A DNA stretch of 64,000 bases. It comes from Pusillimonas sp. T7-7 (GTDB lineage: Bacteria > Pseudomonadota > Gammaproteobacteria > Burkholderiales > Burkholderiaceae_B). This document shows, piece after piece, positions 16,431 through 25,340 of the stretch. The notes beneath the pieces are model-generated. The model was not told the DNA's origin, did no database searches, and worked only from the letters and a program-made list of their open reading frames with translations. The DNA lies in NCBI RefSeq assembly GCF_000209655.1, contig NC_015458.1, positions 682,001 to 746,000 on the forward strand, read 5' to 3'. The first letter of the stretch is position 1. Each line of letters begins with the position of its first letter. The position numbers were made by a program, and so were the translations under genes.

Positions 16431-17660
16431 ATGGCTAAGAACGGCTTTACCACCACGATTGTCCATTCCGACCGGCGCGCCTCGGCCGAGCACGGTGCTA
16501 TCCACAAGCCCATGCATCCTTCATCGGAATATGCCTTTGCCGATGCTCGTGAACTGGCAGCGGTGTTCCAGGGCAAGTCCGGTTTCACCTATGCACGCCA
16601 AGGCACACCCACTACTACTGCCCTGGAGTCCAAAGTCAGCCAGATGGAAGGCGGGGCCGGCACGGTAAGCTTTGCAACTGGCATGGCTGCATTGGCTGCT
16701 ACCTTCTTTACCTTGCTGAAATCGGGAGACCATCTGATCAGCAGCAAGTATATTTTCGGCAATACCAATAGTCTGCTGGGCACGCTTGCGGGTCTGGGGA
16801 TTGAGGTAACGCTGGTGGACGCCACCGATGTGCGCAATGTCGAGCAGGCCTGGCGCCCCGAAACCCGCATGGTGTTCACAGAAGCGCTGGCCAACCCGGG
16901 CACGCAGATCGCTGACCTGGCGGCTATGGGCGAGTGGTGCAAAAGCAAGGGCATAGTGTATGTGCTGGACAACACCCTGGCCACACCATTGCTGTGCCAA
17001 GGCAAAACGGTGGGCGCATCGCTGGTGGTCAATTCCTTGTCCAAGCATATTGGCGGGCATGGCAATGCACTGGGCGGCGCAGTTACTGATACAGGCCTGT
17101 ACGACTGGTCTGTTTATCCGAACATCGCAGAGCCTTACCGCAAGGGCAATCCAACGTCCTGGGGCCTGACCCAGATCAAGAAAAAGGGCTTGCGCGACAT
17201 GGGCGGCACGCTGGCGTCCGAAGCCGCACACCGCCTGGCGGTGGGGGCCGAGACCTTGTCTTTGCGTATGAACAAGATTTGTTCCAATGCCCTGGCTCTG
17301 GCGCAAGTTCTTAGCCAGCATCCCAAGGTTGCAAAAATACACTACCCGGGTTTGCCGGACCATCCTCAGCATGAGCGGGCCAAGCAGTTGTTTGGTGGCT
17401 TGTATGGCGGCTTGATGGGTATTGAGCTGGTCAATGATCTTGATGTTTTCGATTTTTTGAATCGCCTGCGAGTGCTGGCGTTGGCAACGCATCTGGGTGA
17501 TAACCGGACACTGGTGTTGCCTATGGCTCACACTATCTACTACGAGATGGGGCCAGAAACTCGTGCCCTGATGGGAATCTCGGACAACTTCCTGCGTGTA
17601 TCAATAGGTATTGAGGATATACAGGATTTGGTCGAAGATTTTCATCAAGCTCTGGCATAA
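16431..17660 (+). CDS. PLP-dependent trans-sulfuration enzyme (MetZ / cystathionine gamma-synthase family)
   Basis: A 409-residue Cys/Met metabolism PLP enzyme. Recognised motifs are YARQGTPTTTALE, SFATGMAAL, LDNTLATPLL and the PLP lysine in VVNSLSKHIGGHGNALGG (about residues 200-217). Length and motifs fit O-succinylhomoserine sulfhydrylase, cystathionine gamma-synthase or methionine gamma-lyase; these are hard to separate by eye. In Alcaligenaceae close relatives are annotated as cystathionine gamma-synthase family proteins. It lies about 40 bp behind rlmB on the same strand, with no sign of a riboswitch or repressor site in front. A role in methionine or cysteine metabolism is likely, the exact reaction uncertain. 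Confidence 0.85.
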   Translation: MAKNGFTTTIVHSDRRASAEHGAIHKPMHPSSEYAFADARELAAVFQGKSGFTYARQGTPTTTALESKVSQMEGGAGTVSFATGMAALAATFFTLLKSGDHLISSKYIFGNTNSLLGTLAGLGIEVTLVDATDVRNVEQAWRPETRMVFTEALANPGTQIADLAAMGEWCKSKGIVYVLDNTLATPLLCQGKTVGASLVVNSLSKHIGGHGNALGGAVTDTGLYDWSVYPNIAEPYRKGNPTSWGLTQIKKKGLRDMGGTLASEAAHRLAVGAETLSLRMNKICSNALALAQVLSQHPKVAKIHYPGLPDHPQHERAKQLFGGLYGGLMGIELVNDLDVFDFLNRLRVLALATHLGDNRTLVLPMAHTIYYEMGPETRALMGISDNFLRVSIGIEDIQDLVEDFHQALA

Positions 17661-17997
17661 GAAGGGGCGGCGCAGTTCATGGCTGGCGGCAGTATAAGTA
17701 ATCTGATGCAAGCAGCCATCGTGGCGTAGGTTAAAAAAATAGATGTTGTTGCTGCGCAAAAACAAAAAAAGTCAGTAAAGATGCGGGTTTTGAGAGTTTT
17801 TTTGCTTGACAGCTCCTCTATTCGAAGGCTTAATACGCGGTAGCCACCCAAGAGTGCTTTGCAGCAGTGAAGCAAGCTGGTTGTGCTCACAGGATCTTTT
17901 GTGAGTAGTACGCATTGCATCCTTAAGTATTTTTCAATCAAGCGCCAAGTCGGCTCCAGTGCGGGCTTGGCTAAATAATTTTTAGGGGTAAACCTTA
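17661..17997. other. Leader region upstream of hupB
   Basis: 337 bp without a gene. A run of A and T tracts (17735-17800) precedes TTGACA at 17806-17811, with TAATAC at 17831 as a possible weak -10 box, giving a candidate hupB promoter about 160 bp before the start codon. Nothing else stands out. Confidence 0.4.
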
Positions 17998-18270
17998 ATG
18001 AACAAAACCGAGCTTATCGAACACATTTCCACCAAAGCTGATTTGTCGAAGGCCGACGCAGGCCGCGCCCTTGAAGCATTCATTGGCGCCGTCAAAACCA
18101 CGCTAAAAAAGAAGGGTACAGTTACGCTGGTCGGTTTTGGCACATTTGCTGTTTCCGAGCGCGCTGCTCGTACAGGCCGTAACCCTCGCACTGGCGAAGC
18201 CATCAAAATCAAAAAGGCCAAGGTGCCTAAATTCCGTCCTGGCAAAGCACTGAAAGACGCTGTCAACTAA
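17998..18270 (+). CDS. hupB: DNA-binding protein HU
   Basis: A 90-residue histone-like protein matching HU-beta over its full length: [20 protein letters not shown] at the start, then [20 protein letters not shown] (the DNA-clasping arm with the conserved RNP) and the C-terminal helix [13 protein letters not shown]. It bends and packs DNA non-specifically as a dimer. AGGGGT precedes the ATG by about 9 bases. A long AT-rich leader lies upstream, and hairpins plus tRNA-Val downstream. Confidence 0.96.
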   Translation: MNKTELIEHISTKADLSKADAGRALEAFIGAVKTTLKKKGTVTLVGFGTFAVSERAARTGRNPRTGEAIKIKKAKVPKFRPGKALKDAVN

Positions 18271-18292
18271 GATTGCGTAGGCTTTCGCTGGT

Positions 18293-18321
18293 TTGCATTG
18301 CAACACGCGATCTTATATAAT
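18293..18321 (+). promoter_or_regulatory. Sigma-70 promoter for tRNA-Val
   Basis: TTGCAT (18293-18298), 17 bp, then a perfect TATAAT (18316-18321). The only gene downstream on this strand is tRNA-Val at 18419. Confidence 0.65.
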
Positions 18322-18365
18322 TGCGTTCTCGCGTTTTGCAGCAAGTGCAACCCGAAATTTGCAGT

Positions 18366-18409
18366 ATGCGGTTTTCAAAAAACCGCATTACATGATTGAA
18401 TCATGTAAT
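18366..18409. other. Two adjacent perfect hairpins before tRNA-Val
   Basis: ATGCGGTTTT/AAAACCGCAT (18366-18388, 3-nt loop) is followed directly by ATTACATGATT/AATCATGTAAT (18387-18409, 1-nt spacer). The first has a T run in its stem and may end hupB transcripts. The second lies only 9 bases before the tRNA 5' end and could guide RNase P or other processing of the precursor. Confidence 0.55.
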
Positions 18410-18418
18410 GGCAAAAAA

Positions 18419-18494
18419 GGGTGCTTAGCTCAGCTGGTAGAGCGGCGCCCTTACAAGGCGTAGGTCACAGGTTCGACCCCTGTAGCACCCACCA
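18419..18494 (+). tRNA. tRNA-Val (TAC)
   Basis: 76 nt with encoded CCA. Acceptor GGGTGCT pairs with AGCACCC, T arm CACAG-GTTCGACC-CCTGT-like, anticodon loop CTTACAA giving TAC. Confidence 0.96.
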
Positions 18495-18514
18495 CTACAC
18501 TGCAAACGAAATCA

Positions 18515-18545
18515 GCCACTTAAAGTAATTTAAGTGGCTTTTTTC
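18515..18545 (+). terminator. Terminator of tRNA-Val
   Basis: 10-bp stem GCCACTTAAA/TTTAAGTGGC with a 4-nt loop, followed by TTTTTT. Confidence 0.9.
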
Positions 18546-18588
18546 ATGTCTATTTTTAGGCCTTGAAGGCGCCTGCAATGGCATGTCT

Positions 18589-19500
18589 TTATTCTTTTTG
18601 CAGCCTGCTTTTGAGCGACAGGATGAAAGCCTGCATAGGCTTGGACAACACCCGTCCGCTAAGGGTCTGGATTTGAACGCTGCGGGCACTGGCTTCTGGT
18701 TCGTTCAGGCGAATGTAGTGCAAGGGTTCACGCAGCTGACGATGAATCACGGACGTTGTGCCGGCTATGGTCAGTCCGCCGCCGTATTGCACGAAATTGA
18801 GCAGGGTTTCAAACTCGTTGCACTGCAGCACGGGTTCGAATGCAAGCTGGCGATTGCTGCAGGCAATATCAAATAACTGTCGTACTGTGTTGTCAGGACC
18901 GGGCAATGCGATCTCGTGCCCGTGCATTTGCTTTAGCGTAAGCGATTTCCTTTTTGCCAGTTTGTGATCGGGTCGCATCACGACAACAACGCTTCCCGCC
19001 TGTGCATAATTTACGTATATGTCTTTTTGCGCGGTGCGACTATATGTCAAGCCGATATCAACGTCTCCGTTCAGCAGGCGCTGGCTGATAGTGGCTGGTT
19101 TTTCCACTTGAAGCGCAAAAGTGATGCCAGGATTTATTAGCCGAAATTCGGCCATCGTAGCGGGTAGAAAATCGATTGCAAAACCACTGGTACATGCAAT
19201 TCGGATGTGGCCTTGATGCATGCCCTGGGCTGAATCGATTGCTGAAATGACCGCTGCCGCGTCCAGGGATGCCCGACGAGCGTGCGCAGCAAGCAGATCG
19301 CCCGTGGGGTTTGGCCGCATCCCACGCGGCAAACGATCAAACAAGGGAGCTTCCAGCAATTCTTCCAGCGCCAGGATCTGCCGGCTGACGGCCGAGGCAG
19401 TAACGTGCAGGTGTTTGGCTGCATTGGTGATCGAACCTCGTTGTACTACTTCCAGGAAATAACGCAGGGCAGTGCTTTGAATGAAGTCGGGTTTATTCAT
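18589..19500 (-). CDS. LysR-family regulator, divergent from amidase
   Basis: A 303-residue LysR protein. The helix-turn-helix is at residues 8-66 (NAAKHLHVTASAVSRQILAL), and the effector domain spans about 92-295 (RIACTSGFAIDFLPATMAEF at its start). It is transcribed away from an amidase gene and a Bug receptor gene, with a 119-bp intergenic region holding an inverted repeat of LysR type. It most likely controls that amidase/receptor pair in response to the imported compound. The effector is unknown. Confidence 0.9.
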   Translation of the reverse strand: MNKPDFIQSTALRYFLEVVQRGSITNAAKHLHVTASAVSRQILALEELLEAPLFDRLPRGMRPNPTGDLLAAHARRASLDAAAVISAIDSAQGMHQGHIRIACTSGFAIDFLPATMAEFRLINPGITFALQVEKPATISQRLLNGDVDIGLTYSRTAQKDIYVNYAQAGSVVVVMRPDHKLAKRKSLTLKQMHGHEIALPGPDNTVRQLFDIACSNRQLAFEPVLQCNEFETLLNFVQYGGGLTIAGTTSVIHRQLREPLHYIRLNEPEASARSVQIQTLSGRVLSKPMQAFILSLKSRLQKE

Positions 19501-19530
19501 TGGGCGAAATTTGGATAATAATCAATAAAA

Positions 19531-19557
19531 ACTCAATGCTTCGTCAACTAAATTGAG
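19531..19557. promoter_or_regulatory. Putative LysR operator
   Basis: CTCAAT at 19532-19537 and ATTGAG at 19552-19557 form an inverted repeat with a 14-bp spacer, between the divergent LysR and amidase genes. The spacing is close to that of LysR binding sites. Confidence 0.45.
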
Positions 19558-19619
19558 ATAGTCGCAACGATGATTAAACCTTAAGCTATACCGGACAACA
19601 ATAAGGGTTTTTTTTCAGC

Positions 19620-21038
19620 ATGGCTCGAAACGATTTGATTTCCATGAGTGCTGTTGCACTGATGACAGCGATCCATAAGCGTGAGCTGTCTTGTGTAGAG
19701 GTGATGCAAGCATATCTGGACCGTATTGCCGCCTGTAATCCAGAACATAATGCTTTGGTGGCAATACGGGATGCGTCGCAGTTGTTAAGCGAGGCGGGCC
19801 AGAAAGACCGTTCGCTTGAGCGCGGCGATGTATGTGGCCTGTTGCATGGCTTTCCCATGGCCCCAAAGGACCTCCAGCCGGTAGCCGGCATGGCAAGTAC
19901 GCGGGGTTCCTTGGTCTTCAAGAACAATATTCCTGATACCGATGCGGAAGTCGTTGCACGCATGCGTGCTGCGGGTGCGTTGTTTGTCGGGCGCTCCAAT
20001 ACCCCGGAGTTTGGCTTGGGTGGCCACACCTACAATCCCGTTTACGGCATTACCGGCAATGCTCATGATCCAGGGCTGTCGGCCGGCGGAAGCAGCGGTG
20101 GGGCAGGGGTTGCTGTGGCGAAGCTCATGCTGCCTCTTGCCGATGGCAGTGACATGATGGGGTCGTTACGCACACCTGCTGCTTTCAACGGTATTTATGG
20201 TTTTCGGACCACTCCAGGGTTGATACCCAATGGCGTGCAGGACGCATCAGTTGCGCCAGCCCTGTCTGTAGGAGGGCCCATGGCAAGATCTGTTCCGGAT
20301 CTTGCTCTGCTCCTGTCCGTGATGGCTGATTTTCCTGAAAAACTGCCCTTTATGCGTACAGCGCAAGCGGCAGCATTCACAGAGCCGCTGCTGCGTGACT
20401 TTCGCGGTACGCGCGTTGCATGGCTGGGCGACCTGAATGGGCATCTGGCATTTGAGGCTGGCGTGCTCGATGCATGCACGGCCGCCTTGCCGCGGTTCAG
20501 CGCTACCGGCTGTACTGTTGAACAGTATGTGCCGAAGTTTGACTACGACGCTTTGTGGCATTCGTGGATCGATCTGCGCAGCCACCTTTTTTATCGAACC
20601 AACGCTGAGGCATTGGGTGTCGAGCAGCACTTTGCAATGATCAAACCCGAAGCGCAATGGGAGTTCTTGCGGGGTGAACGGCTGATGGCCGATCAGGTGG
20701 ACACGGCCAAGCATATCCGAAGCCAGTGGCAAGCCTTGCTCGGTGACGTTTTCAGTCATTACGACTATTTGCTTGTGCCATCAGCGCAGGTTTTTCCTTT
20801 TCAGACGGCACAGCACTGGCCTTCTGTGATTGATGGACGAAGCATGGACACCTATCACCGCTGGATGGAGGTGGTGATACTGGCGTCAATGGCGGGAGCG
20901 CCGTCGTTGAGTGTGCCGGTTGGAGATGCGTTTGTCGGCCGCGGTGCCGGTATACAGATTATTGCGCGTCCGGATGCTGAGTTGTCGGTCATGCAACTGG
21001 GACATGCTTACGATCAAGCACGAGGAAGCTTGCAGTAG
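19620..21038 (+). CDS. Amidase (amidase signature family)
   Basis: A 472-residue amidase-signature hydrolase. The catalytic Lys is in PMAPKDLQPVAG (about residue 84), and the signature GGSSGGAGVAVAKLMLPLAD with the cis-Ser and Ser nucleophile region lies at about 155-190. The AS family cleaves amides to acid plus ammonia or amine. The substrate is unknown: close relatives are annotated just as amidase or as aryl-acylamidase. It is followed after 54 bp by a Bug-type receptor gene, which could bind the product or the substrate in the periplasm, and is divergent from a LysR regulator. It has no signal peptide, so it acts in the cytoplasm. Confidence 0.9.
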   Translation: MARNDLISMSAVALMTAIHKRELSCVEVMQAYLDRIAACNPEHNALVAIRDASQLLSEAGQKDRSLERGDVCGLLHGFPMAPKDLQPVAGMASTRGSLVFKNNIPDTDAEVVARMRAAGALFVGRSNTPEFGLGGHTYNPVYGITGNAHDPGLSAGGSSGGAGVAVAKLMLPLADGSDMMGSLRTPAAFNGIYGFRTTPGLIPNGVQDASVAPALSVGGPMARSVPDLALLLSVMADFPEKLPFMRTAQAAAFTEPLLRDFRGTRVAWLGDLNGHLAFEAGVLDACTAALPRFSATGCTVEQYVPKFDYDALWHSWIDLRSHLFYRTNAEALGVEQHFAMIKPEAQWEFLRGERLMADQVDTAKHIRSQWQALLGDVFSHYDYLLVPSAQVFPFQTAQHWPSVIDGRSMDTYHRWMEVVILASMAGAPSLSVPVGDAFVGRGAGIQIIARPDAELSVMQLGHAYDQARGSLQ

Positions 21039-21092
21039 CTGTTGCCTGTAACTATCTACACAAGAAGTAAAACCAATAGGAGACAAAACTCA

Positions 21093-22070
21093 ATGCGTAA
21101 AATTATACTAAGCCGGCTTGTGGGCGCCAGCCTTGCTTTGCTGCTGTCCGTCAATGCGGCCAGTGCCGCGAACTATCCAGACAAACCGATCACAATGGTT
21201 GTACCGTTTTCACCAGGTGGCGCCACTGATCAACTTGGCAGGTATCTGGGCCAGCGCTTGAGTGACAAGCTTGGGCAGCCGGTGATCATCGAGAACCGGC
21301 CGGGCGCCGGTACGGTGGTTGCTGCCGGCCATGTCGCAAAATCCGCAGCCGATGGCTATACGCTTTTTCTGTCGGGTAGTTCCGGTTTGACGCTTAACCC
21401 CGCTATCCGCAGCCAGCTTCCATACGATCCGCTAAAGAGCTATACCTTTATCAGCCATGTGGCCTCCATGGACTTGCTGTTATTGGGAAACAGCCAGACC
21501 CGGGAAAAAACGCTCAAGGATGTCGTGCAAACGGCCAAGGCTGACCCTAAAGCGTTGTCGTATGGCTCATTTGGGGTAGGGTCGACTTCGCACTTTGCCG
21601 GTGAAATGCTTAAAGACGCCAAAGATGCCGAGATAATGCATATTCCGTTCAACGGCAGTTCGCAGAATTTAACTGCGCTGATCGGCAATCAAATGCCTTT
21701 GGCTGTTGATACCATTGTCGCTTCATTGCCACACATTCGGGCAGGCACGCTGCATCCCATTGCCTTGCTTTCTGCTGAGCGTTCAGCTTTGTTACCCGAT
21801 GTGCCCACGGTGGCGGAAACGGGTTCTCCAGGTTTTGAAATCATGTCCTGGTTTGCAGTCGTAGCGCCTGCCGGCTTGCCTGAAGGCATTCAAAAAACGC
21901 TGGATGACAGCTTCCGTGAGATCGTTGCAGAGCCGGAAACACGTGAAAAATTGCTCGGCATGGGCTTGACGCCAGGCTACGCATCAAGCGACCAGCTTCA
22001 GGAAATAGTCGAGAAGGAGCTGCCCTTGATGAAACGCATTGCGCAAACAGCCCAAATACAAGTTCAATAG
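21093..22070 (+). CDS. Bug-family (tripartite tricarboxylate) periplasmic receptor
   Basis: A 325-residue exported binding protein of the Bug/TctC family, which is expanded in Bordetella and its relatives. It has a signal peptide (1-25, cleavage after ASA) and the diagnostic strand NYPDKPITMVVPFSPGGATD with the ligand-binding loop. Also present are IENRPGAGTVVAAGHVAKS and the second loop with FGVGSTSHFAGEM. The start is the ATG at 21093, preceded by AGGAGA; an upstream in-frame start lacks one. No membrane subunits TctA/TctB are next to it, which is usual for orphan Bug proteins. It forms a unit with the amidase. Confidence 0.9.
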   Translation: MRKIILSRLVGASLALLLSVNAASAANYPDKPITMVVPFSPGGATDQLGRYLGQRLSDKLGQPVIIENRPGAGTVVAAGHVAKSAADGYTLFLSGSSGLTLNPAIRSQLPYDPLKSYTFISHVASMDLLLLGNSQTREKTLKDVVQTAKADPKALSYGSFGVGSTSHFAGEMLKDAKDAEIMHIPFNGSSQNLTALIGNQMPLAVDTIVASLPHIRAGTLHPIALLSAERSALLPDVPTVAETGSPGFEIMSWFAVVAPAGLPEGIQKTLDDSFREIVAEPETREKLLGMGLTPGYASSDQLQEIVEKELPLMKRIAQTAQIQVQ

Positions 22071-22125
22071 CCCAATACCCTGCGATATGTAACAGCAAAG
22101 GAAGACCTGATTCAGATATTTTATT

Positions 22126-22151
22126 GCGAACAATTCGCATTATTGTTAATA
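22126..22151. promoter_or_regulatory. Possible Fur box upstream of tonB
   Basis: A palindrome GCGAACAATTCGC (22126-22138) is followed by ATTATTGTTAATAT, an AT-rich stretch resembling a degenerate Fur box, about 75-100 bp before tonB. Iron control of TonB-ExbB-ExbD is usual, but the match is weak. Confidence 0.35.
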
Positions 22152-22224
22152 TCTTGATCTTGAATAAGTAGCAGTCGTTAGGCCACGAAACCGACGCTGT
22201 TCAACCTTTTCTATTGCTGGATTC

Positions 22225-23115
22225 ATGTCGCGTTTTCGTGTCCAACCCAAGTCTCCGTCCGTGCTTGTCAAAGTATCGGGAGCGGCTATCGTCGTGGGTC
22301 TTCATCTGGCCGTGCTTGCGGCCATTGTGTCGTCCAAGCCAAGCAAGCCCGAGTTTGAACTGCCCGAGGCTGTAGAAGTGCGCTTTGTGGAAATCGCCGA
22401 CGAAGTCGTTGACGCCGCTCCCAACGTTGAAGAGCCGGAAGAGCCCGTCGAGGCCGAGATTCCTCCACCCGAGGAAATACCGTATCCGCCTCCAGAGCCG
22501 GATATCGTTCCCGAGCCTCCGGAACCCGAGCCTGAGCCCGAGCCTGTCGAGGCCGAAATTCCTCCGCCGGAAGAAATACCTTATCCTCCTCCAGAGCCCG
22601 AGATTATTCCTGAGCCGGAACCAGAGCCAGAAGCAATAGTGGAAGAGGTCAAGCCCGAGCCGCCACCTCCGCCGCCTAAACCTAAGCCAAAACCCAAGCC
22701 GAAACCAAAACCCAAGCCGAAGCCGAAGCCAGTAGTTAAACCGGCGCCACCGCCGCCCAAAGCGGCGGCACCATCGGGGAAGGCCGCTGAAGTCGCCGTG
22801 CCTAAGGCGCCTTCCAAGCCTGTGGATCCGAACCGGCCACGCATGATAGGCAAGGTGGACTACATGGGCAAACGGCCCATGCCGGTGTATCCGCGTGCTT
22901 CCGAGCGGCGTGGTGAACAGGGACGAGTTGTTATTCGTGTCGTGATCTCTGCCCAGGGCGGGGTGGTCGATGCGTCTGTGCGGTCTTCGTCGGGCTATTC
23001 CCGGCTGGATGAGGCGGCGCTGAAAGCTGCGCGCTCGGCCCGTTTCAAGCCTTATACGGAAAACGGCATTGCTTATAAGGCCATGGCTGATATTCCTTTC
23101 GATTTTGTTTTATAG
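22225..23115 (+). CDS. tonB: Energy transducer TonB
   Basis: A 296-residue protein with one N-terminal membrane helix (about residues 16-36, AAIVVGLHLAVLAAIV, containing the conserved His), a long Pro/Glu then Pro/Lys periplasmic spacer (about 60-195), and a C-terminal TonB domain (about 215-296, YPRASERRGEQGRVVIRVVI and SGYSRLDEAALKAARSARFK). It passes proton-motive energy from ExbB/ExbD to outer-membrane receptors. The spacer contains a repeated block (EAEIPPPEEIPYPPPEP appears twice). The gene heads a tonB-exbB-exbD operon (13 bp, then 0 bp between genes). Confidence 0.93.
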   Translation: MSRFRVQPKSPSVLVKVSGAAIVVGLHLAVLAAIVSSKPSKPEFELPEAVEVRFVEIADEVVDAAPNVEEPEEPVEAEIPPPEEIPYPPPEPDIVPEPPEPEPEPEPVEAEIPPPEEIPYPPPEPEIIPEPEPEPEAIVEEVKPEPPPPPPKPKPKPKPKPKPKPKPKPVVKPAPPPPKAAAPSGKAAEVAVPKAPSKPVDPNRPRMIGKVDYMGKRPMPVYPRASERRGEQGRVVIRVVISAQGGVVDASVRSSSGYSRLDEAALKAARSARFKPYTENGIAYKAMADIPFDFVL

Positions 23116-23128
23116 GACTTAAAGAATA

Positions 23129-24010
23129 ATGTTCGATCTAGTAAACAGCGCGATGCATGTGCTTGCACAGTTAAGTGAAGCAGCGCCCGCCGTGCAGTCG
23201 GGCGCAACTGAGGCTGCTGGCCTGGCCGTGTCTGCGGCGGCGCCTGCCGCCGCTGCGGTCGGTACTACGGCGGCCGATGTGGCGCAGGACGGGATGCTGC
23301 ACTTTATTTCCGAAAGCGATATTGTTGGGAAATCACTTTTCGGAATTCTGGTGATTATGTCTGTGGTCAGCTGGTATCTGATCTTCGTGAAGTCATTCAT
23401 GAACATGCGCGTCCAGCTCCGGTCAAACAAGTTTCTGCGTGAATTCTGGGCAGCCAGCTCACTGGAGCAGGTCGAGAATGAAATCGCCACGCATGGCGCG
23501 AATGAGCCTTTTGCACATTTGGCCAGTCACGCCATTCACGCCCGTAATCACCATGCCAAGTATGGCGCCCTGAAGCTCGAAGAAAAAGGCTCGACCAGCG
23601 CCTTCATTACCCGCACCATACGTAAAGTCATAGACGAAGAAACCGCCAGGTTGGAAAATGGGCTTACCGTATTGGCTTCGATCGGTTCCACCGCTCCTTT
23701 TGTTGGCTTGTTTGGTACGGTTTGGGGCGTGTACCATGCCTTGATCGGAATAGGCTTGTCAGACGGGGTCACGGTCAACCGCATTGCTGGTCCTGTGGGC
23801 GAGGCGTTGATCATGACGGGTCTGGGGCTTGCTGTTGCGATCCCGGCGGTGTTGGCTTATAACGGTTTTGTGCGCGGCAATCGCGTTTATCTGGCGCGTC
23901 TGGATGCCTTTGCACATGACCTCTTTACTTTCCTGTCCACTGGGCAGCAGGTGTATGAATCGTCCGGCAAGGCACGCCGCGCAACGATTGCCACATCCAA
24001 AGGTGAATAA
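23129..24010 (+). CDS. exbB: TonB-system proton channel subunit ExbB
   Basis: A 293-residue MotA/TolQ/ExbB protein. An Ala-rich N-terminal segment (about 15-50) precedes three membrane helices (about 65-85, 180-205, 225-250) with the family signature LASIGSTAPFVGLFGTVWGV. It forms the pentamer of the ExbBD motor. It lies between tonB and exbD. The Ala-rich N-terminal extension may be a periplasmic leader as in pseudomonad ExbB. Confidence 0.94.
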   Translation: MFDLVNSAMHVLAQLSEAAPAVQSGATEAAGLAVSAAAPAAAAVGTTAADVAQDGMLHFISESDIVGKSLFGILVIMSVVSWYLIFVKSFMNMRVQLRSNKFLREFWAASSLEQVENEIATHGANEPFAHLASHAIHARNHHAKYGALKLEEKGSTSAFITRTIRKVIDEETARLENGLTVLASIGSTAPFVGLFGTVWGVYHALIGIGLSDGVTVNRIAGPVGEALIMTGLGLAVAIPAVLAYNGFVRGNRVYLARLDAFAHDLFTFLSTGQQVYESSGKARRATIATSKGE

Positions 24011-24544
24011 ATGGCGTTCGGCAGCTTCGATAATGGTAGTGGGCGCAGCCATACGGTCTCCGAGATCAATATGGTGCCTCTTATTGACGTAATGCTGGTT
24101 TTGCTGGTGATATTCATCATCACGGCGCCTTTGCTCAGTCATTCCATCAAGATCAATATTCCGCAAGTCACAGCACAGCCGGTCGAGCAGGAACCAAAGA
24201 TCATCGACCTTGCGGTTGATGCCAACGGCATGCTGTTCTGGAACGAGCAGGCCATCAACATGGATCAGCTGAAAGAACGGTTTGCGGCTGAAGCCGTGCT
24301 CGATCCCCAACCCGACCTGCGCATACGCGCCGATCTGAATACACGCTACGAAGTATTGGCCCAGGTCATGAGCAGTGCCCGGCAATCCGGACTGAAGCGG
24401 CTGGGTTTCATTACCCGGCCAGGTTCCGATGCGCAGACGCCCAATGCGGCGGAAAACGCCGCTGCAAAGGGTGATTCACCGGCGCCAACTGCTGCTGGAG
24501 CCACTGGCAGCACCCAGACGCAGCCGCAAGCAGGTCAACCCTGA
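24011..24544 (+). CDS. exbD: TonB-system subunit ExbD
   Basis: A 177-residue protein. A short cytoplasmic N-terminus (with SEINMVPLIDVMLVLLVIFI containing the essential membrane Asp at about residue 25) is followed by one membrane helix, then the periplasmic ExbD/TolR domain (to about 135). The C-terminal Ala/Thr/Gln-rich tail of about 40 residues is longer than in most ExbD proteins. The ATG follows directly on the exbB stop codon, so translation is probably coupled. Confidence 0.94.
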   Translation: MAFGSFDNGSGRSHTVSEINMVPLIDVMLVLLVIFIITAPLLSHSIKINIPQVTAQPVEQEPKIIDLAVDANGMLFWNEQAINMDQLKERFAAEAVLDPQPDLRIRADLNTRYEVLAQVMSSARQSGLKRLGFITRPGSDAQTPNAAENAAAKGDSPAPTAAGATGSTQTQPQAGQP

Positions 24545-24665
24545 CTTTTTCTAGTCCGGGCCGCCAGCACCAACCGTGCTAAGCGGCCTGTCAGGGTTGT
24601 AACGCCACAAACGTTAATCGTCTGAATTCGGCCCGCCTCGCGGCACTTCGATATAGAATCGCAGG

Positions 24666-25340
24666 ATGCGAGTTCTAGTTATCGAAGACGACACAACGTT
24701 GGGCCATGCCCTGCAAGAGTTTCTGGTCGAGCAAGGCTATGCTGTCGACTGGCTGGCCGACGGTGATCAGGTATTGGGTGCCGTGGCAGGTCAAAGTTAT
24801 GACTTGCTATTGCTCGACTTGAATCTTCCCGGGCATAGCGGCCTGGATATCCTGGCCAAGTTGCGAGCAGAGGGCGAGCAGGTTCCGGTCCTTATACTTA
24901 CTGCCCGAGATGGCGTGGAAGACCGTGTGGCGGGACTGGACGCCGGCGCCGACGATTACGTCACCAAACCCTTCGACCTGACTGAGTTGGCCGCCCGCGT
25001 GCGTGCCTTTGGCCGTCGTCGTACCGGGCAGGCACAGCCCTTTATCGAAGCCGGTCCTTTGCTGTTCGATACGGTGGGGCGTGAAGTCCGGGGCAACGGC
25101 GAAAGGCTATCGCTCTCGGTGCGTGAAATTTCCGTGCTTGAAATGCTCATGGCGCGCGCCGGTCGCGTCGTAACCAAGCGGCAGATCGTCAACTCCCTGT
25201 CAGCCTGGGATGCCGACTTCAGCGAGAATGCGGTCGAAGTCTATGTCTATCGCTTGCGCAAGCGCCTTGAGGGCACGGGTGCAAGCATACAAACCGTACG
25301 CGGTTTCGGTTATTTGCTTGATGTGGAAAGTACTGGATAA
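24666..25340 (+). CDS. OmpR-family response regulator (TctD/QseB-like)
   Basis: A 224-residue regulator. The receiver domain (1-115) has acidic residues at 8-9, the phospho-acceptor Asp51 in LLLLDLNLPG and the conserved Lys in VTKPF. The C-terminal winged helix (about 125-220) has LSVREISVLEMLMARAGRVV and a VYRLRKRL recognition helix. It overlaps the start of the kinase gene by 20 bp, so the two form one operon. By similarity it belongs to the TctD/QseB group, which in this family of bacteria often controls carboxylate uptake; the targets are not known here. Confidence 0.92.
   Translation: MRVLVIEDDTTLGHALQEFLVEQGYAVDWLADGDQVLGAVAGQSYDLLLLDLNLPGHSGLDILAKLRAEGEQVPVLILTARDGVEDRVAGLDAGADDYVTKPFDLTELAARVRAFGRRRTGQAQPFIEAGPLLFDTVGREVRGNGERLSLSVREISVLEMLMARAGRVVTKRQIVNSLSAWDADFSENAVEVYVYRLRKRLEGTGASIQTVRGFGYLLDVESTG

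Noticed and set aside
16521-17531. 336-residue frame on the minus strand
   Set aside because: It lies fully antisense to the PLP sulfhydrylase gene and has no domain pattern; GC-rich codon shadow.
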